Positions 26,920 through 35,268 are shown, counted from the first letter of the stretch. The stretch: 45,924 bases of DNA from an uncultured Mycoplasmatota bacterium (GCA_900547775.1 URHW01000007.1:1-45924); one strand, 5' to 3'. A program made the numbers and translations. The notes: generated by a model from the sequence alone, not told the origin.

Positions 26920-27106
26920 GATAAACTAATGTAGAAAATTTTACCGAAAATAGAAAAGTGGGTGCAAAAAGGTGCAAATTTCAATTTAATCCTAGGAAAA
27001 CAGGGTAATTGCGTAGGTTTGAAAATTTAAACTTTAAAATGCCAATCAAAGTAATAAAAATATGGTGTAAATTTTATAAAAATAAGTGAATATTTGTTTG
27101 TACTTA

Positions 27107-27115
27107 TGTTATAAT
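27107..27115 (+). promoter_or_regulatory. Extended -10 promoter of rmuC
   Basis: TGT followed by TATAAT lies 19 bp before the rmuC start; the -35 is weak. Confidence 0.55.
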
Positions 27116-27133
27116 ATTTTCAGGGTGATAAAG

Positions 27134-28195
27134 ATGGAGTATGTAATTATTGGAATGCTTGCTTTAGTTATTATATTATTAATAGTACTTATTGCTAAAA
27201 AGAATAACAATGAAGAGATAACATTTAGATTAGGTAAGTTTGAAACTGATTTAACTAAAGAAATAGGTGAGTTTAAATATAGTTTTAGTAAAAATATAGA
27301 AGAGGATTTTAAAGGTCTTAATGAGGTTATTGAAAGAAGATTGGAATTAATTAGTAATAAAGTTAATGAAAGACTTGATACTAATTTTGAGAAAACTAAT
27401 AAGACGTTTACTTCGATATTAGAAAGAATTAGTAAGATAGATGAAGCACAGAAGAAGATAGATGGACTATCAAATGATATTATTTCTCTTCAAAGTGTTT
27501 TAACTGATAAAAAGACGAGAGGTATCTTTGGTGAGACAAACCTTAACTATATTTTAGATAGTGTTTTTGGAGTTAATGATAAGATTTATAGAACTCAGTA
27601 TACAATGAGTAATGGTTATATTGCTGATGCGATTCTTTTTGCACCTGCACCTTTAGGAACGATAGCAATAGATTCTAAGTTTCCACTTGAACATTATCAA
27701 ATTATGACTGATATTAAACAAGATAAATCTGTAAGAGATGCAGCCACTAAGGCATTTAAAGCTGATGTTAAAAAGCATATTGATGCGATTAGAAGTAAAT
27801 ACATTATTCCTGGTGAAACTGCTAGTGAGGCCATTATGTTTTTACCAGCTGAAGCAATATTTGCGGAGATAAACGCATATCATAATGACTTAATCGAATA
27901 CTCATACAAATCTAAAGTATGGATCTGTAGTCCAACAACTTTGATGAGTACTCTTACAACAATTGGAATGATTCTAAAAAATATGGAAAGAGATAAATAT
28001 GCTAAAGTTATTCATGAAGAACTTAATAAGCTAGGAGCTGAATTTACTCGTTATCGTGATAGATGGGATAAGTTATCTAGAAGTTTAAATACAGTGTGTA
28101 AAGATGCAGAAGATATTCATACAACAACTGAGAAAATTACTAAGCGTTTTGCTTCAATTAGTAATGTTAATTTAGAACTAGAAAATAAAGAATAA
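27134..28195 (+). CDS. rmuC: DNA recombination protein RmuC
   Basis: This 353-residue protein has an N-terminal membrane helix (about residues 2-22), a coiled-coil region (about 30-130) and the RmuC nuclease-like domain with TRGIFGETNLNYIL, IAIDSKFPLEHY, YIIPGETASEAIMFLPAEA and WICSPTTLMSTL. RmuC limits DNA inversion and rearrangement in E. coli and has the PD-(D/E)XK fold. The start at 27134 has GGGTGAT five bases upstream; an in-frame ATG further upstream would start before the promoter. Confidence 0.93.
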   Translation: MEYVIIGMLALVIILLIVLIAKKNNNEEITFRLGKFETDLTKEIGEFKYSFSKNIEEDFKGLNEVIERRLELISNKVNERLDTNFEKTNKTFTSILERISKIDEAQKKIDGLSNDIISLQSVLTDKKTRGIFGETNLNYILDSVFGVNDKIYRTQYTMSNGYIADAILFAPAPLGTIAIDSKFPLEHYQIMTDIKQDKSVRDAATKAFKADVKKHIDAIRSKYIIPGETASEAIMFLPAEAIFAEINAYHNDLIEYSYKSKVWICSPTTLMSTLTTIGMILKNMERDKYAKVIHEELNKLGAEFTRYRDRWDKLSRSLNTVCKDAEDIHTTTEKITKRFASISNVNLELENKE

Positions 28196-28204
28196 GTGTA
28201 AAAT

Positions 28205-28236
28205 CCAATTATTTCCTATAAGTAATTGGTTTTTTT
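28205..28236 (+). terminator. rmuC terminator
   Basis: CCAATTA pairs with TAATTGG across an 11-nt loop and is followed by seven or more Ts. Confidence 0.85.
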
Positions 28237-28268
28237 ATGATATACTTGTGATATAAGGAGTAGATATA

Positions 28269-28970
28269 ATGGAATTTATTGAATTAAAAGATGTCTATAA
28301 AGTATATAAAAATGGTGTTACTGGGCTTGCAGGAGTTAATTTACAAATCAAAAAAGGTGATTTTGTTTTTATAATTGGTTCTACTGCTAGTGGTAAAAGT
28401 ACCCTTATTAAAACTTTATATAGAGAAGAAAAAGTTACTAAAGGTTCAGTATACGTTGGTGGAGTAAATGTATCTAGACTTAAGAATAATAAAACTTATA
28501 AATTAAGAAGAAAGATTGGTATTGTATTTCAAGATTATAAATTACTACCAAAACTTACTGCTTATGAAAATGTAGCATATCCACTAGAGAGTTATGGTAT
28601 GAGTGCATCAGAAATTAGACCAATGGTTCTTGCTGCACTTAAACAAGTTGGGTTAAAAGATAAGACTAGAAGTTTTCCTCATCAACTTAGTGGTGGTGAG
28701 CAGCAAAGAGTTTGCATTGCTAGAGCAATTGTAAATAAACCTAAGTTACTTTTATGTGATGAACCAACTGGTAATTTAGATCCGGAGACAAGTAAAGAAA
28801 TTATGGATGTTATTGAAAATATTAATAAAGAACTTGGGACAACTGTTGTAATGGCTACACATGATAAAGAGATTGTTAACAGGATGAAGAAGAGAGTAGT
28901 AGTAGTTTCTAATGGACTTATTGAAGGAGACTACTTGAAAGGAAGTTATAAAGTAAATGAAAGTAATTAG
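28269..28970 (+). CDS. ftsE: Cell division ABC ATPase FtsE
   Basis: This 233-residue ABC ATPase has Walker A GSTASGKST (37-45), the Q-loop VFQDYKLL, signature LSGGEQQR, Walker B LLLCDEPTG and the switch His in MATHD. With FtsX it converts ATP hydrolysis in the cytoplasm into activation of a cell-wall hydrolase outside. AAGGAG precedes the start. It overlaps ftsX by 14 bp. Confidence 0.96.
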   Translation: MEFIELKDVYKVYKNGVTGLAGVNLQIKKGDFVFIIGSTASGKSTLIKTLYREEKVTKGSVYVGGVNVSRLKNNKTYKLRRKIGIVFQDYKLLPKLTAYENVAYPLESYGMSASEIRPMVLAALKQVGLKDKTRSFPHQLSGGEQQRVCIARAIVNKPKLLLCDEPTGNLDPETSKEIMDVIENINKELGTTVVMATHDKEIVNRMKKRVVVVSNGLIEGDYLKGSYKVNESN

Positions 28971-29865
28971 AATAATTGGTAGAAGTATTACTAATGCTGG
29001 TAAGAGTATTGCTCGTAATTTTAGTTTAAGTATGGCATCTATTACTTGTACAATCATAACTTTGATATTAGTATCCTTAGGTGTTTTAGTATCTTATAAT
29101 GTAAATAACATAACTAAAGATATTGAAAAAGAACTTACTATTGTTGTTTTTATGAAGAAAGAAACGACTAAAGAAGAACTTAATAAAACTAAAGATGCAA
29201 TTAGTAAGATAGATAATGTAGCAGATGTAAAGTATACTTCAAAAGATGATATAAAAAATAATATGGCTAGTGAGTATCCTTCGTTTTCTAAGATGATGGA
29301 GTCATGGACTGATGTTAATAATCCATTTCAGGACTCATATATAGTTAGTGTTAAGGATGTAAGAGATATTAATGAGACAGTTACTACTATTAAAAATTTA
29401 GATAATGTTGATATTGTTAAGTATAGTGAGAGCATGGTAGGTGAACTTATTAATATATTTGATGCGATTAAGACTGGTACTATATGTTTAGTAGTTGGTC
29501 TTGTTCTTGTTACGGCTTTCTTAATTAATAATACTATTAAGATAACTATTTTTTCAAGAAGAAATGAAATTGATATAATGAGATTAGTTGGTACTAGTAA
29601 TACAGTTATTAAGTTACCTTTCTTATTTGAAGGTTTGTTTATTGGTGTGCTTGGTGCTATAATTCCAATTCTTGTTACAATATTTGGCTATACATATATT
29701 TATAATGCAGTATCTTCTCTAGGAACAAGTAATATTTTAAGTATAATAAAACTAACTAGTCCAGAACTTATTGTATATAAAACAAGTTTATTTATATTAA
29801 TTATTGGTGCGGTTGTTGGTATGTTTGGTAGTGTTAAAGCCGTTAGAAAGTATTTGACAGTATGA
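28957..29865 (+). CDS. ftsX: Cell division membrane protein FtsX
   Basis: This 302-residue protein has one membrane helix near the N-terminus (about 25-47), a large extracytoplasmic loop (about 50-170) with the FtsX beginning ELTIVVFMKKE, and three helices at the C-terminus. The segment FSRRNEIDIMRLVG is the FtsX signature. The start lies inside ftsE, and its stop overlaps the start of the next gene, so all three are coupled. Confidence 0.96.
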   Translation: MKVIRIIGRSITNAGKSIARNFSLSMASITCTIITLILVSLGVLVSYNVNNITKDIEKELTIVVFMKKETTKEELNKTKDAISKIDNVADVKYTSKDDIKNNMASEYPSFSKMMESWTDVNNPFQDSYIVSVKDVRDINETVTTIKNLDNVDIVKYSESMVGELINIFDAIKTGTICLVVGLVLVTAFLINNTIKITIFSRRNEIDIMRLVGTSNTVIKLPFLFEGLFIGVLGAIIPILVTIFGYTYIYNAVSSLGTSNILSIIKLTSPELIVYKTSLFILIIGAVVGMFGSVKAVRKYLTV

Positions 29866-31064
29866 GAAAGAAAATATTAGTTTTAATTATAGCGTTTATT
29901 TTATTTGTCCCATATATTAATGTTAGTGCTTCTAGTAGTGCTAATACTATTGCTGAACTTAGAAAGGAGATTGCGGCTTTAAAAGCTAAGAAGAAAGCAC
30001 AGAATAGTGCTAAGAGTCAGACGCAAAGTCAGATTAATGCTACAACTAATTCGTTAAATAAAACGAAAGATGAGATTACTGAGGGAAGAAAGCAAATAGA
30101 AGAAGCAAAGGTTCAGGTTGAAAAACTGAATAAAGATATTAAAGATGGGGAAGAAAATATTAAGAATTTGCTTAATTTTGAACAAATAAATAGTGCTGAT
30201 AATGCTTATTTAGATTATATATTTAAAGCAGAGAGCTATGCTGACTTTGTTTATAGATATACTATTATTAAACAAGTTATAGATTATAATAAAGACCAGA
30301 TTGCTATATGGCAAGATAAAATAAGTGATAATGAACAGTTACAAGCAGATTTAGCAAATAAAGAAGTAGAACTTAATAATAAGGTAGCTTCTTATGAAAG
30401 TGATATTGATAAATTAGGAAATAAATTAAGTGAGTATTCAGATATAGTTATGGATATTCAAGATGAAATTGATTCAACACAGGAACTTTTAAATTATTAT
30501 GTTAATTTAGGTTGTGGTGAGAATCAAAATATTTATGAGTGTATATCTGTTAAAGGTGATACAACATTTAGAAAGCCTTTAGTAAAGGGAACTATTACTA
30601 GTTATTTTGGTTATAGAATTAATCCTTTAACTGGTAAAGGAACTAAATTCCATAGTGGTACTGATATTGGTGGTAATGCAGAGGGAACTAAGGTTTATGC
30701 AACAGCAAATGGTACAGTTGGTAAGATAATTAGAAAAGCTAGCTGTGGTGGTAATCAGGTTTATGTATGGCATACTATTGGTGGTAAGAAATATACAAGT
30801 TTATATATGCATTTATTAACAATTAATGTTAGTATTGGTGATAAAGTAGACTCTAATACAGTAGTTGGTACTGTTGGTGGTGGTAGAGGCACATGGGCTT
30901 GGGAGACTTGCTCTACAGGAGCACATCTACACTTTTCGGTAGCAACGGGTTGGTATGGAGATAAAAATTCTTATTTATCATATAGTAGTTTCTTAGCACA
31001 TTTAATTGATTCTAAAGATGTAGCTAAATTACCAGACAAAGGTAAATGGTGGTATTCTAGATAA
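29862..31064 (+). CDS. FtsEX-associated coiled-coil M23 murein hydrolase (EnvC/PcsB-like)
   Basis: This 400-residue secreted protein has a signal peptide (about 1-24, ending VSAS), a long coiled coil (about 30-225) and a C-terminal M23/LytM peptidase domain with metal ligands in KFHSGTDIGG (about 261) and GAHLHFSV (about 357). It is translationally coupled to ftsEX, the arrangement expected for the hydrolase or activator that FtsX recruits through the coiled coil. The LytM His/Asp/HxH ligands appear intact, so it is probably an active DD- or DL-endopeptidase and not a catalytically dead activator. Confidence 0.93.
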   Translation: MRKKILVLIIAFILFVPYINVSASSSANTIAELRKEIAALKAKKKAQNSAKSQTQSQINATTNSLNKTKDEITEGRKQIEEAKVQVEKLNKDIKDGEENIKNLLNFEQINSADNAYLDYIFKAESYADFVYRYTIIKQVIDYNKDQIAIWQDKISDNEQLQADLANKEVELNNKVASYESDIDKLGNKLSEYSDIVMDIQDEIDSTQELLNYYVNLGCGENQNIYECISVKGDTTFRKPLVKGTITSYFGYRINPLTGKGTKFHSGTDIGGNAEGTKVYATANGTVGKIIRKASCGGNQVYVWHTIGGKKYTSLYMHLLTINVSIGDKVDSNTVVGTVGGGRGTWAWETCSTGAHLHFSVATGWYGDKNSYLSYSSFLAHLIDSKDVAKLPDKGKWWYSR

Positions 31065-31076
31065 TACCACTTTTTT
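31049..31076 (+). terminator. Terminator of ftsE-ftsX-hydrolase operon
   Basis: GTGGTATT and AATACCAC, loop CTAGAT, then six Ts. The stem begins within the last codons of the hydrolase gene. Confidence 0.9.
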
Positions 31077-31117
31077 ATATATTAATTTTAATAATGCTTT
31101 AAACAGAATATATATTT

Positions 31118-31146
31118 TTGACAATAGCATAATATTATGTTATTAT
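31118..31146 (+). promoter_or_regulatory. Promoter of the small RNA
   Basis: TTGACA, 17 bp, TATTAT. No open frame follows, only a structured segment and a terminator. Confidence 0.75.
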
Positions 31147-31152
31147 TAGTAT

Positions 31153-31263
31153 GTAAGCAAGGAAACTTGCATAAAATAAAAAAGAGGAACATTTGATTTT
31201 GCAAGTGAATGTCACCTCTTAATGTTGGTAACACTCATTTAAAATGAGTGTCTATTTTTTTAT
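31153..31263 (+). ncRNA. Candidate small structured RNA (about 110 nt)
   Basis: This segment has its own promoter (31118-31146) and ends in a strong terminator (ACACTCATT/AATGAGTGT then a T run, 31231-31263). Inside are a GCAAG-GAAA-CTTGC hairpin (31157-31170) and a second hairpin whose stem is AAGAGG/CCTCTT plus ACATT/AATGT (31182-31220). The loop of hairpin 2 repeats GCAAG (31201-31205), which could pair with CTTGC of hairpin 1 as an alternative fold or pseudoknot. No coding frame of note is present. I do not recognise an RNA family. It may be a trans-acting sRNA or an orphan riboswitch-like element. Confidence 0.6.
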
Positions 31264-31350
31264 TACTAGTACAAGTAAGGTAGATAGCAACAAAATTATA
31301 GAAATGTATTTCATAAACTTTAAAATAAACACTTTATTTTACGCTTAATT

Positions 31351-31378
31351 TTGCTTATTTTCTTGCTAAAAGCATAAT
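31351..31378 (+). promoter_or_regulatory. Possible promoter of yvcK
   Basis: TTGCTT, 16 bp, CATAAT. The sequence between the sRNA terminator and here shows nothing else. Confidence 0.4.
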
Positions 31379-31410
31379 ATTATTATATGATACAAATAGG
31401 TGAAGAAAAA

Positions 31411-32355
31411 ATGAAAAACGTAGTTGTATTTGGCGGTGGGACCGGTTTGTCTCATATTTTAAAAGGATTAAAACTATTTCCAGTAAATGTAACCGCAATT
31501 ATTTCTGTAAGTGATAATGGTTCATCAACTGGTATTTTAAAGAAAGAATTAAATATTCCAGCAATAGGGGACATTGGTACTGTTATGACTAGTATGGCTA
31601 ATACTAATGAAGATGTAAAAAAATTACTTAAATATAGATTTAAAAATGGTAGTTTAGAAAATCATGCAGTAAAAAATTTTTTATTAGCAGCTATGTATGA
31701 TATTAAAGGAAATTTAACTGATGCTGTTGAAGTGTTATGTAATTTACTAGATATTAAAGGAACTATTTTACCAATTAGTGATGATGTTATTGAAATAGTA
31801 GGACATTATGATGATGGTAAAAAGATTGTTGGTGAAGAACAGATAACTAAGAATGGTGAACCGATTAAAGAACTTACTTATAATAAAAAGATTAAAGTAA
31901 ATAAAAAGGTATTTACGGCGATAGATGAAGCAGATCTTATAATATTTAGTCCTGGCTCTTTATATACGAGTGTTCTTCCTCATTTAATTATTCCATCAGT
32001 TGCTGAGAGAATAAATAATAGTAAAGCAAAAACTATGTATGTTTGTAATTTATTTACTCAGCCAGGAGAAACAGATAATTTTGGGGTATCTGATCATTTA
32101 AAAGTATTAGAGAAATATGTTAGAGTAGATGCAGTTATAGCAAATAATGCTAAACTTCCTCGCAAAGAACTTAAAACATATATGACTAAAGAGCAGAAGG
32201 ATCAGGTTAAGCTAGATACGAAAAAAGTTAAAGAGATGGGTACTCTACTTATTTCTGATGATATTTTTACTTTAGAAGATAATATTATAAGACATGATGC
32301 TTTGAAGACGGCTTATTTGATATTTTCTTATTTAATGAGGAGTGATAATAAGTGA
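31411..32355 (+). CDS. yvcK: YvcK/CofD-like gluconeogenesis factor
   Basis: This 314-residue protein of the YvcK family is related to 2-phospho-L-lactate transferase. In Bacillus it is needed for growth on gluconeogenic carbon and for normal cell-wall morphogenesis, and binds UDP-sugars. Key segments are VVVFGGGTGLSHIL at the start, ISVSDNGSSTG, IGDIGTVM and FSPGSLYTSVLPHL. I choose 31411, where AGGTGAA lies seven bases upstream, over the in-frame ATG at 31387. It overlaps whiA by four bases. rapZ, which often precedes yvcK, is absent. Confidence 0.93.
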   Translation: MKNVVVFGGGTGLSHILKGLKLFPVNVTAIISVSDNGSSTGILKKELNIPAIGDIGTVMTSMANTNEDVKKLLKYRFKNGSLENHAVKNFLLAAMYDIKGNLTDAVEVLCNLLDIKGTILPISDDVIEIVGHYDDGKKIVGEEQITKNGEPIKELTYNKKIKVNKKVFTAIDEADLIIFSPGSLYTSVLPHLIIPSVAERINNSKAKTMYVCNLFTQPGETDNFGVSDHLKVLEKYVRVDAVIANNAKLPRKELKTYMTKEQKDQVKLDTKKVKEMGTLLISDDIFTLEDNIIRHDALKTAYLIFSYLMRSDNK

Positions 32356-33260
32356 CGTTTACGACTCAAATAAAAGAAGAAATTACTAAAGAAGAAAATA
32401 ATAATATTGAAGATTTAACATCTCTATGTACTTATTTAAAGTTTAATGCTACTTTAGAAGAGGATAAGATGACAGTTATGGTTGTTAATGCTTCAGTAGC
32501 AAGATGGATATTTAAGTTATTAAAAACTAACTATAATGTATTAATTAAACTAACAACAAGAACTATGAAAAGATTTAAAGCAAGAAACCTTTATATTTTA
32601 GAGGTTAAAGAGAAATTAGATTTAATTTATAAAGATATTGATAATATATTTAAAGAGATAAGTACATCTAGTGATGAAGAGAAGAAGGCTTTTTTAAAAG
32701 GAATGTTTCTTGCTTGTGGAAGTATTAATGATCCTAAGAAGAATCAATACCATTTAGAGTTTTTAGTAAAAGAAGAAGATGATGCTAAATTAATAGATGA
32801 TTTACTTAATAGTTTAAAGATTAAAAGTAAAGTGTTAAAAAGAGATCGAGAATACATGGTATATGTTAAATCTAGTGAGAATATTTCTGATTTTATTAAG
32901 TATTTAGGAGCATTTAATGCATTATTTTATTTTGAAGATATTAGAATATATAAAGACCATAAGAATATGGTTAATAGATTAAATAATTGTGAGCAGGCTA
33001 ATGTTGAAAGAACTTTAAAATCTAGTAAAACTATATTAGATAATATTAAGTATTTAGAAGATAATGATTTATTAATGCTATTAGATGATAGAAGCAAAGA
33101 AATAATAGAATATAAGAAGAAATATCCAGATACTAGTTTAGGAGAACTAGCAGAGATTATTACAATGGAGACTAATAAATCAATAACTAAGTCAGGGATT
33201 AATCATCACTTTAGAAAGATTAATGCCTTAGTTAAAAAAGCAAAAGAAAACCACGAATAG
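32352..33260 (+). CDS. whiA: WhiA
   Basis: This 302-residue protein combines an LAGLIDADG-like N-terminal domain (core KAFLKGMFLACGSINDP) with a C-terminal helix-turn-helix (YPDTSLGELAEI and KSGINHHFRKINAL). WhiA regulates sporulation genes in actinomycetes and affects division and chromosome segregation in Bacillus. It starts with a GTG that overlaps the yvcK stop (GTGA). The yvcK-whiA pair is conserved in Gram-positive bacteria. Confidence 0.95.
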   Translation: MTFTTQIKEEITKEENNNIEDLTSLCTYLKFNATLEEDKMTVMVVNASVARWIFKLLKTNYNVLIKLTTRTMKRFKARNLYILEVKEKLDLIYKDIDNIFKEISTSSDEEKKAFLKGMFLACGSINDPKKNQYHLEFLVKEEDDAKLIDDLLNSLKIKSKVLKRDREYMVYVKSSENISDFIKYLGAFNALFYFEDIRIYKDHKNMVNRLNNCEQANVERTLKSSKTILDNIKYLEDNDLLMLLDDRSKEIIEYKKKYPDTSLGELAEIITMETNKSITKSGINHHFRKINALVKKAKENHE

Positions 33261-33270
33261 GTGGTTTTTA
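33247..33270 (+). terminator. yvcK-whiA terminator
   Basis: AAACCAC and GTGGTTT around GAATAG, then Ts. The stop codon of whiA lies within the loop. Confidence 0.8.
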
Positions 33271-33326
33271 TGTTGAAAAAAACTTTATATTATTTTATAA
33301 TTTAATTTAGAGGATAGGTGCTTAAT

Positions 33327-34895
33327 ATGGAAGAATTAGAAAAGAATATTAATAAAAGAAAAATATATATAAGTTTATTAGTCTCTGTTATATGTATAAT
33401 AGGTGTTTCTTATGCTTTTTTTGTATTATATTTAAGACAAACTGATAATAATTCAGTAACAGCATTATCATGTTTTACTTCAACTTTAACTGAAGAAAAT
33501 AGTGCGATAAACTTATCTAATGAGTTTCCAATAAAAGATGAAGATGGATTAAAAAAGACACCATTTACATTTAAAATTACTAATAACTGTAATAACTATG
33601 TAAAAGCATATATTACAATAGATCCTTTAAAAGAAGGAACAACTAATTATATTCTTAGCAAATATATGAAAGCAAATATATCTACTAAAGGCTCAACCGA
33701 TGGTACATCACTTATAATTGGAACTCAAAATACTAAAGTACTTGATAATAAACATAACGGATATATTGTTAAAGAAGTAGGATTAAACTCTAAAGAAAGC
33801 AAAGAATTTGATTTAAGACTATGGATAGATTATGATACGACTAAAGAACAAGCAGCAGGTATGACGTATTTAAGTCAGGTAGTTATTGTTACAGAGCCAG
33901 GTAAACCCACTTTTGCAGAGACTATACTAGCAAATAATGAAGTAAAGACTCCAATAACTACACCAGGAGCAGCAATATCTACTGCTGATGAGGCACTTCT
34001 AGCATCTGCAGAAGATGATTATGGTACATCTTATTACTTTAGAGGAGCTGTAACAAATAACTATGTAGAATTTGCTAATAAGTGCTGGAGAATAGTAAGA
34101 GTTGGTGGAGATGGTTCAGTAAAACTTATCTTACATAACGATAATACTACAAAAGTAGCTAATCCTTGTGATTCAGCAAATAATAGTGCTAGTGCAGCAT
34201 TTGCAAGATACTCTGGTGAAACATATAAAAGTGCATTTAATACAAACTATAATGATAATGCATATGTAGGATTTAAGTTTGGAACTGTCGGTTCATCAAC
34301 ATATGAAGCAACACATGCAAACACAAATAATAGTACAATACTAACTAATTTAGAGACATGGTATACCAATAATCTAAAAACATATGAAAGTGTAATAGAT
34401 GATACTGTATGGTGTAATGATAAAACAAATGTAACAGATACAAGTTATAATCCATGGGGCTATAGTAATGTTACTGGTTTAGGATATGGTACAAATGTAA
34501 CATATTATGGTGCTACCCAGAGATTAGTAGGTACTAGTGGTAGTGCTGGAGGCACTGGTCCTAGTTTAAAATGTAATGGAGAATTAAGTAAAATAAATTC
34601 AAAAGTAGGCTTAATAACAGCAGATGAGTTAGCATTAGCAGGATATGCTAGAGGATTACAAAATACAACTACATATTTACAAGAAAATGCTACAGATACT
34701 TATTGGTGGTCCTTGTCTCCTGGCAGCTTCCGTGGTGACTACGCTCGCGTTTGGAGCGTTCGCGGCGGCGATGGCTACTTCGACAACTACAGCGTGGACA
34801 ACACTCGCGGCGTCCGTCCTTCGATTTCTCTTAAGTCGACGACCAACGTAACCGGAGAAGGAACCAGTAGTTCACCATTCATAATAAGTATGTAA
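33327..34895 (+). CDS. DGR target 1: membrane-anchored TasA-like / DUF6273 variable protein
   Basis: This 522-residue surface protein has a short basic cytoplasmic tail and a membrane helix (about residues 12-35, LLVSVICIIGVSYAFFVLYL), a beta-rich TasA/camelysin-like domain (about 45-195, with TPFTFKITNN and EFDLRLWIDY), a linker with TPITTPGAA, then a DUF6273-like C-type-lectin-like domain (about 215-515) with CWRIVRVGGDGSVKLIL and the diversified end WWSLSP ... GVRPSISL. VR1 covers residues 460-498. It ends FIISM. The start at 33327 has AGGTG six bases upstream. The likely role is display of a mutable ligand-binding face on the cell surface. The ligand is unknown. Confidence 0.9.
   Translation: MEELEKNINKRKIYISLLVSVICIIGVSYAFFVLYLRQTDNNSVTALSCFTSTLTEENSAINLSNEFPIKDEDGLKKTPFTFKITNNCNNYVKAYITIDPLKEGTTNYILSKYMKANISTKGSTDGTSLIIGTQNTKVLDNKHNGYIVKEVGLNSKESKEFDLRLWIDYDTTKEQAAGMTYLSQVVIVTEPGKPTFAETILANNEVKTPITTPGAAISTADEALLASAEDDYGTSYYFRGAVTNNYVEFANKCWRIVRVGGDGSVKLILHNDNTTKVANPCDSANNSASAAFARYSGETYKSAFNTNYNDNAYVGFKFGTVGSSTYEATHANTNNSTILTNLETWYTNNLKTYESVIDDTVWCNDKTNVTDTSYNPWGYSNVTGLGYGTNVTYYGATQRLVGTSGSAGGTGPSLKCNGELSKINSKVGLITADELALAGYARGLQNTTTYLQENATDTYWWSLSPGSFRGDYARVWSVRGGDGYFDNYSVDNTRGVRPSISLKSTTNVTGEGTSSSPFIISM
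34704..34835 (+). other. DGR variable region VR1 with IMH-like end
   Basis: 34704-34821 aligns to TR 360-477 with 19 substitutions, all opposite TR adenines. In codon order the changes are Asn to Gly, Ser, Arg, Tyr, Arg, Ser, Arg; one Ser to Gly; then Asn to Asp, Tyr, Tyr, Ser, Asp, Arg. Two Asn codons are unchanged. The invariant GGCGTCCGTCCTT and then ATTTCTCTTAAG (to 34835) mark the probable IMH. The block is much richer in G+C than the rest of the gene. Confidence 0.95.
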
Positions 34896-34984
34896 ACAGG
34901 GTGAAGAATTAAAAGGTCGAAACGTCAGTCGCAGATGCCTTTGTGAAACCCTTCGAGGGACAAACTGACAGGCGAGAGAGATAA
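34893..34984 (+). other. Conserved, possibly structured 3' element after DGR target 1
   Basis: From the stop codon on, this segment closely matches 45689-45782 after target 2, with scattered substitutions and a 1-nt indel. It contains GTCAGT...ACTGAC flanking a CCCTTCGAGGG hairpin, and TCGAA...TTCGA conserved in both copies. No coding frame is shared. It may be a structured 3'UTR or a DNA feature needed for retrohoming, as the hairpin downstream of the Bordetella VR is. It is not a standard terminator. Confidence 0.65.
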
Positions 34985-34990
34985 ATAGAA

Positions 34991-35132
34991 TAAGTGATGT
35001 TTTGATGCGTGTGCGTGGCAAGCGCGCATGCGGATTCTCCTTTTGGAGCAATACGCACTTGTCACATCCCAAAGCGCCTTTTGCGAGTATATATACACGC
35101 GAAAGGCGGCACGTTTTCAACAATAGCAAAAA
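34991..35132. repeat. Structured repeat, copy B (matches 1-142)
   Basis: It matches the first 142 bases of the window without gaps. The long near-palindrome at about 35075-35108 (CGCCTTTTGCG arm, GTATATATAC centre, CGCGAAAGGCG arm) is fully conserved. It lies directly after the 3' element of target 1. It may be a strong bidirectional hairpin or terminator, or a small non-autonomous mobile repeat. Confidence 0.8.
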
Positions 35133-35202
35133 ACTGATTATAAATGTTAATATAAAACATTAAATTCATATTTGAAGATGGAGAATTAAATGAAATTTTA
35201 AC

Positions 35203-35221
35203 TGTTCGGAATTTCCGAACA
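35203..35221. repeat. Perfect palindrome, 9-bp arms
   Basis: TGTTCGGAA and TTCCGAACA around a single T. It is in the 290-bp gap before spoIVA, which has no gene that I can see. It could be an operator. Confidence 0.5.
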
Positions 35222-35268
35222 ATTGAAAATGATTGTAAAATATATGGTAATTGTGTTAAAAATACTGA

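Noticed and set aside
31153..31263. T-box or known riboswitch controlling yvcK
   Set aside because: No T-box sequence or known aptamer core is present, and the terminator is about 150 bases before the yvcK start with a possible promoter between.
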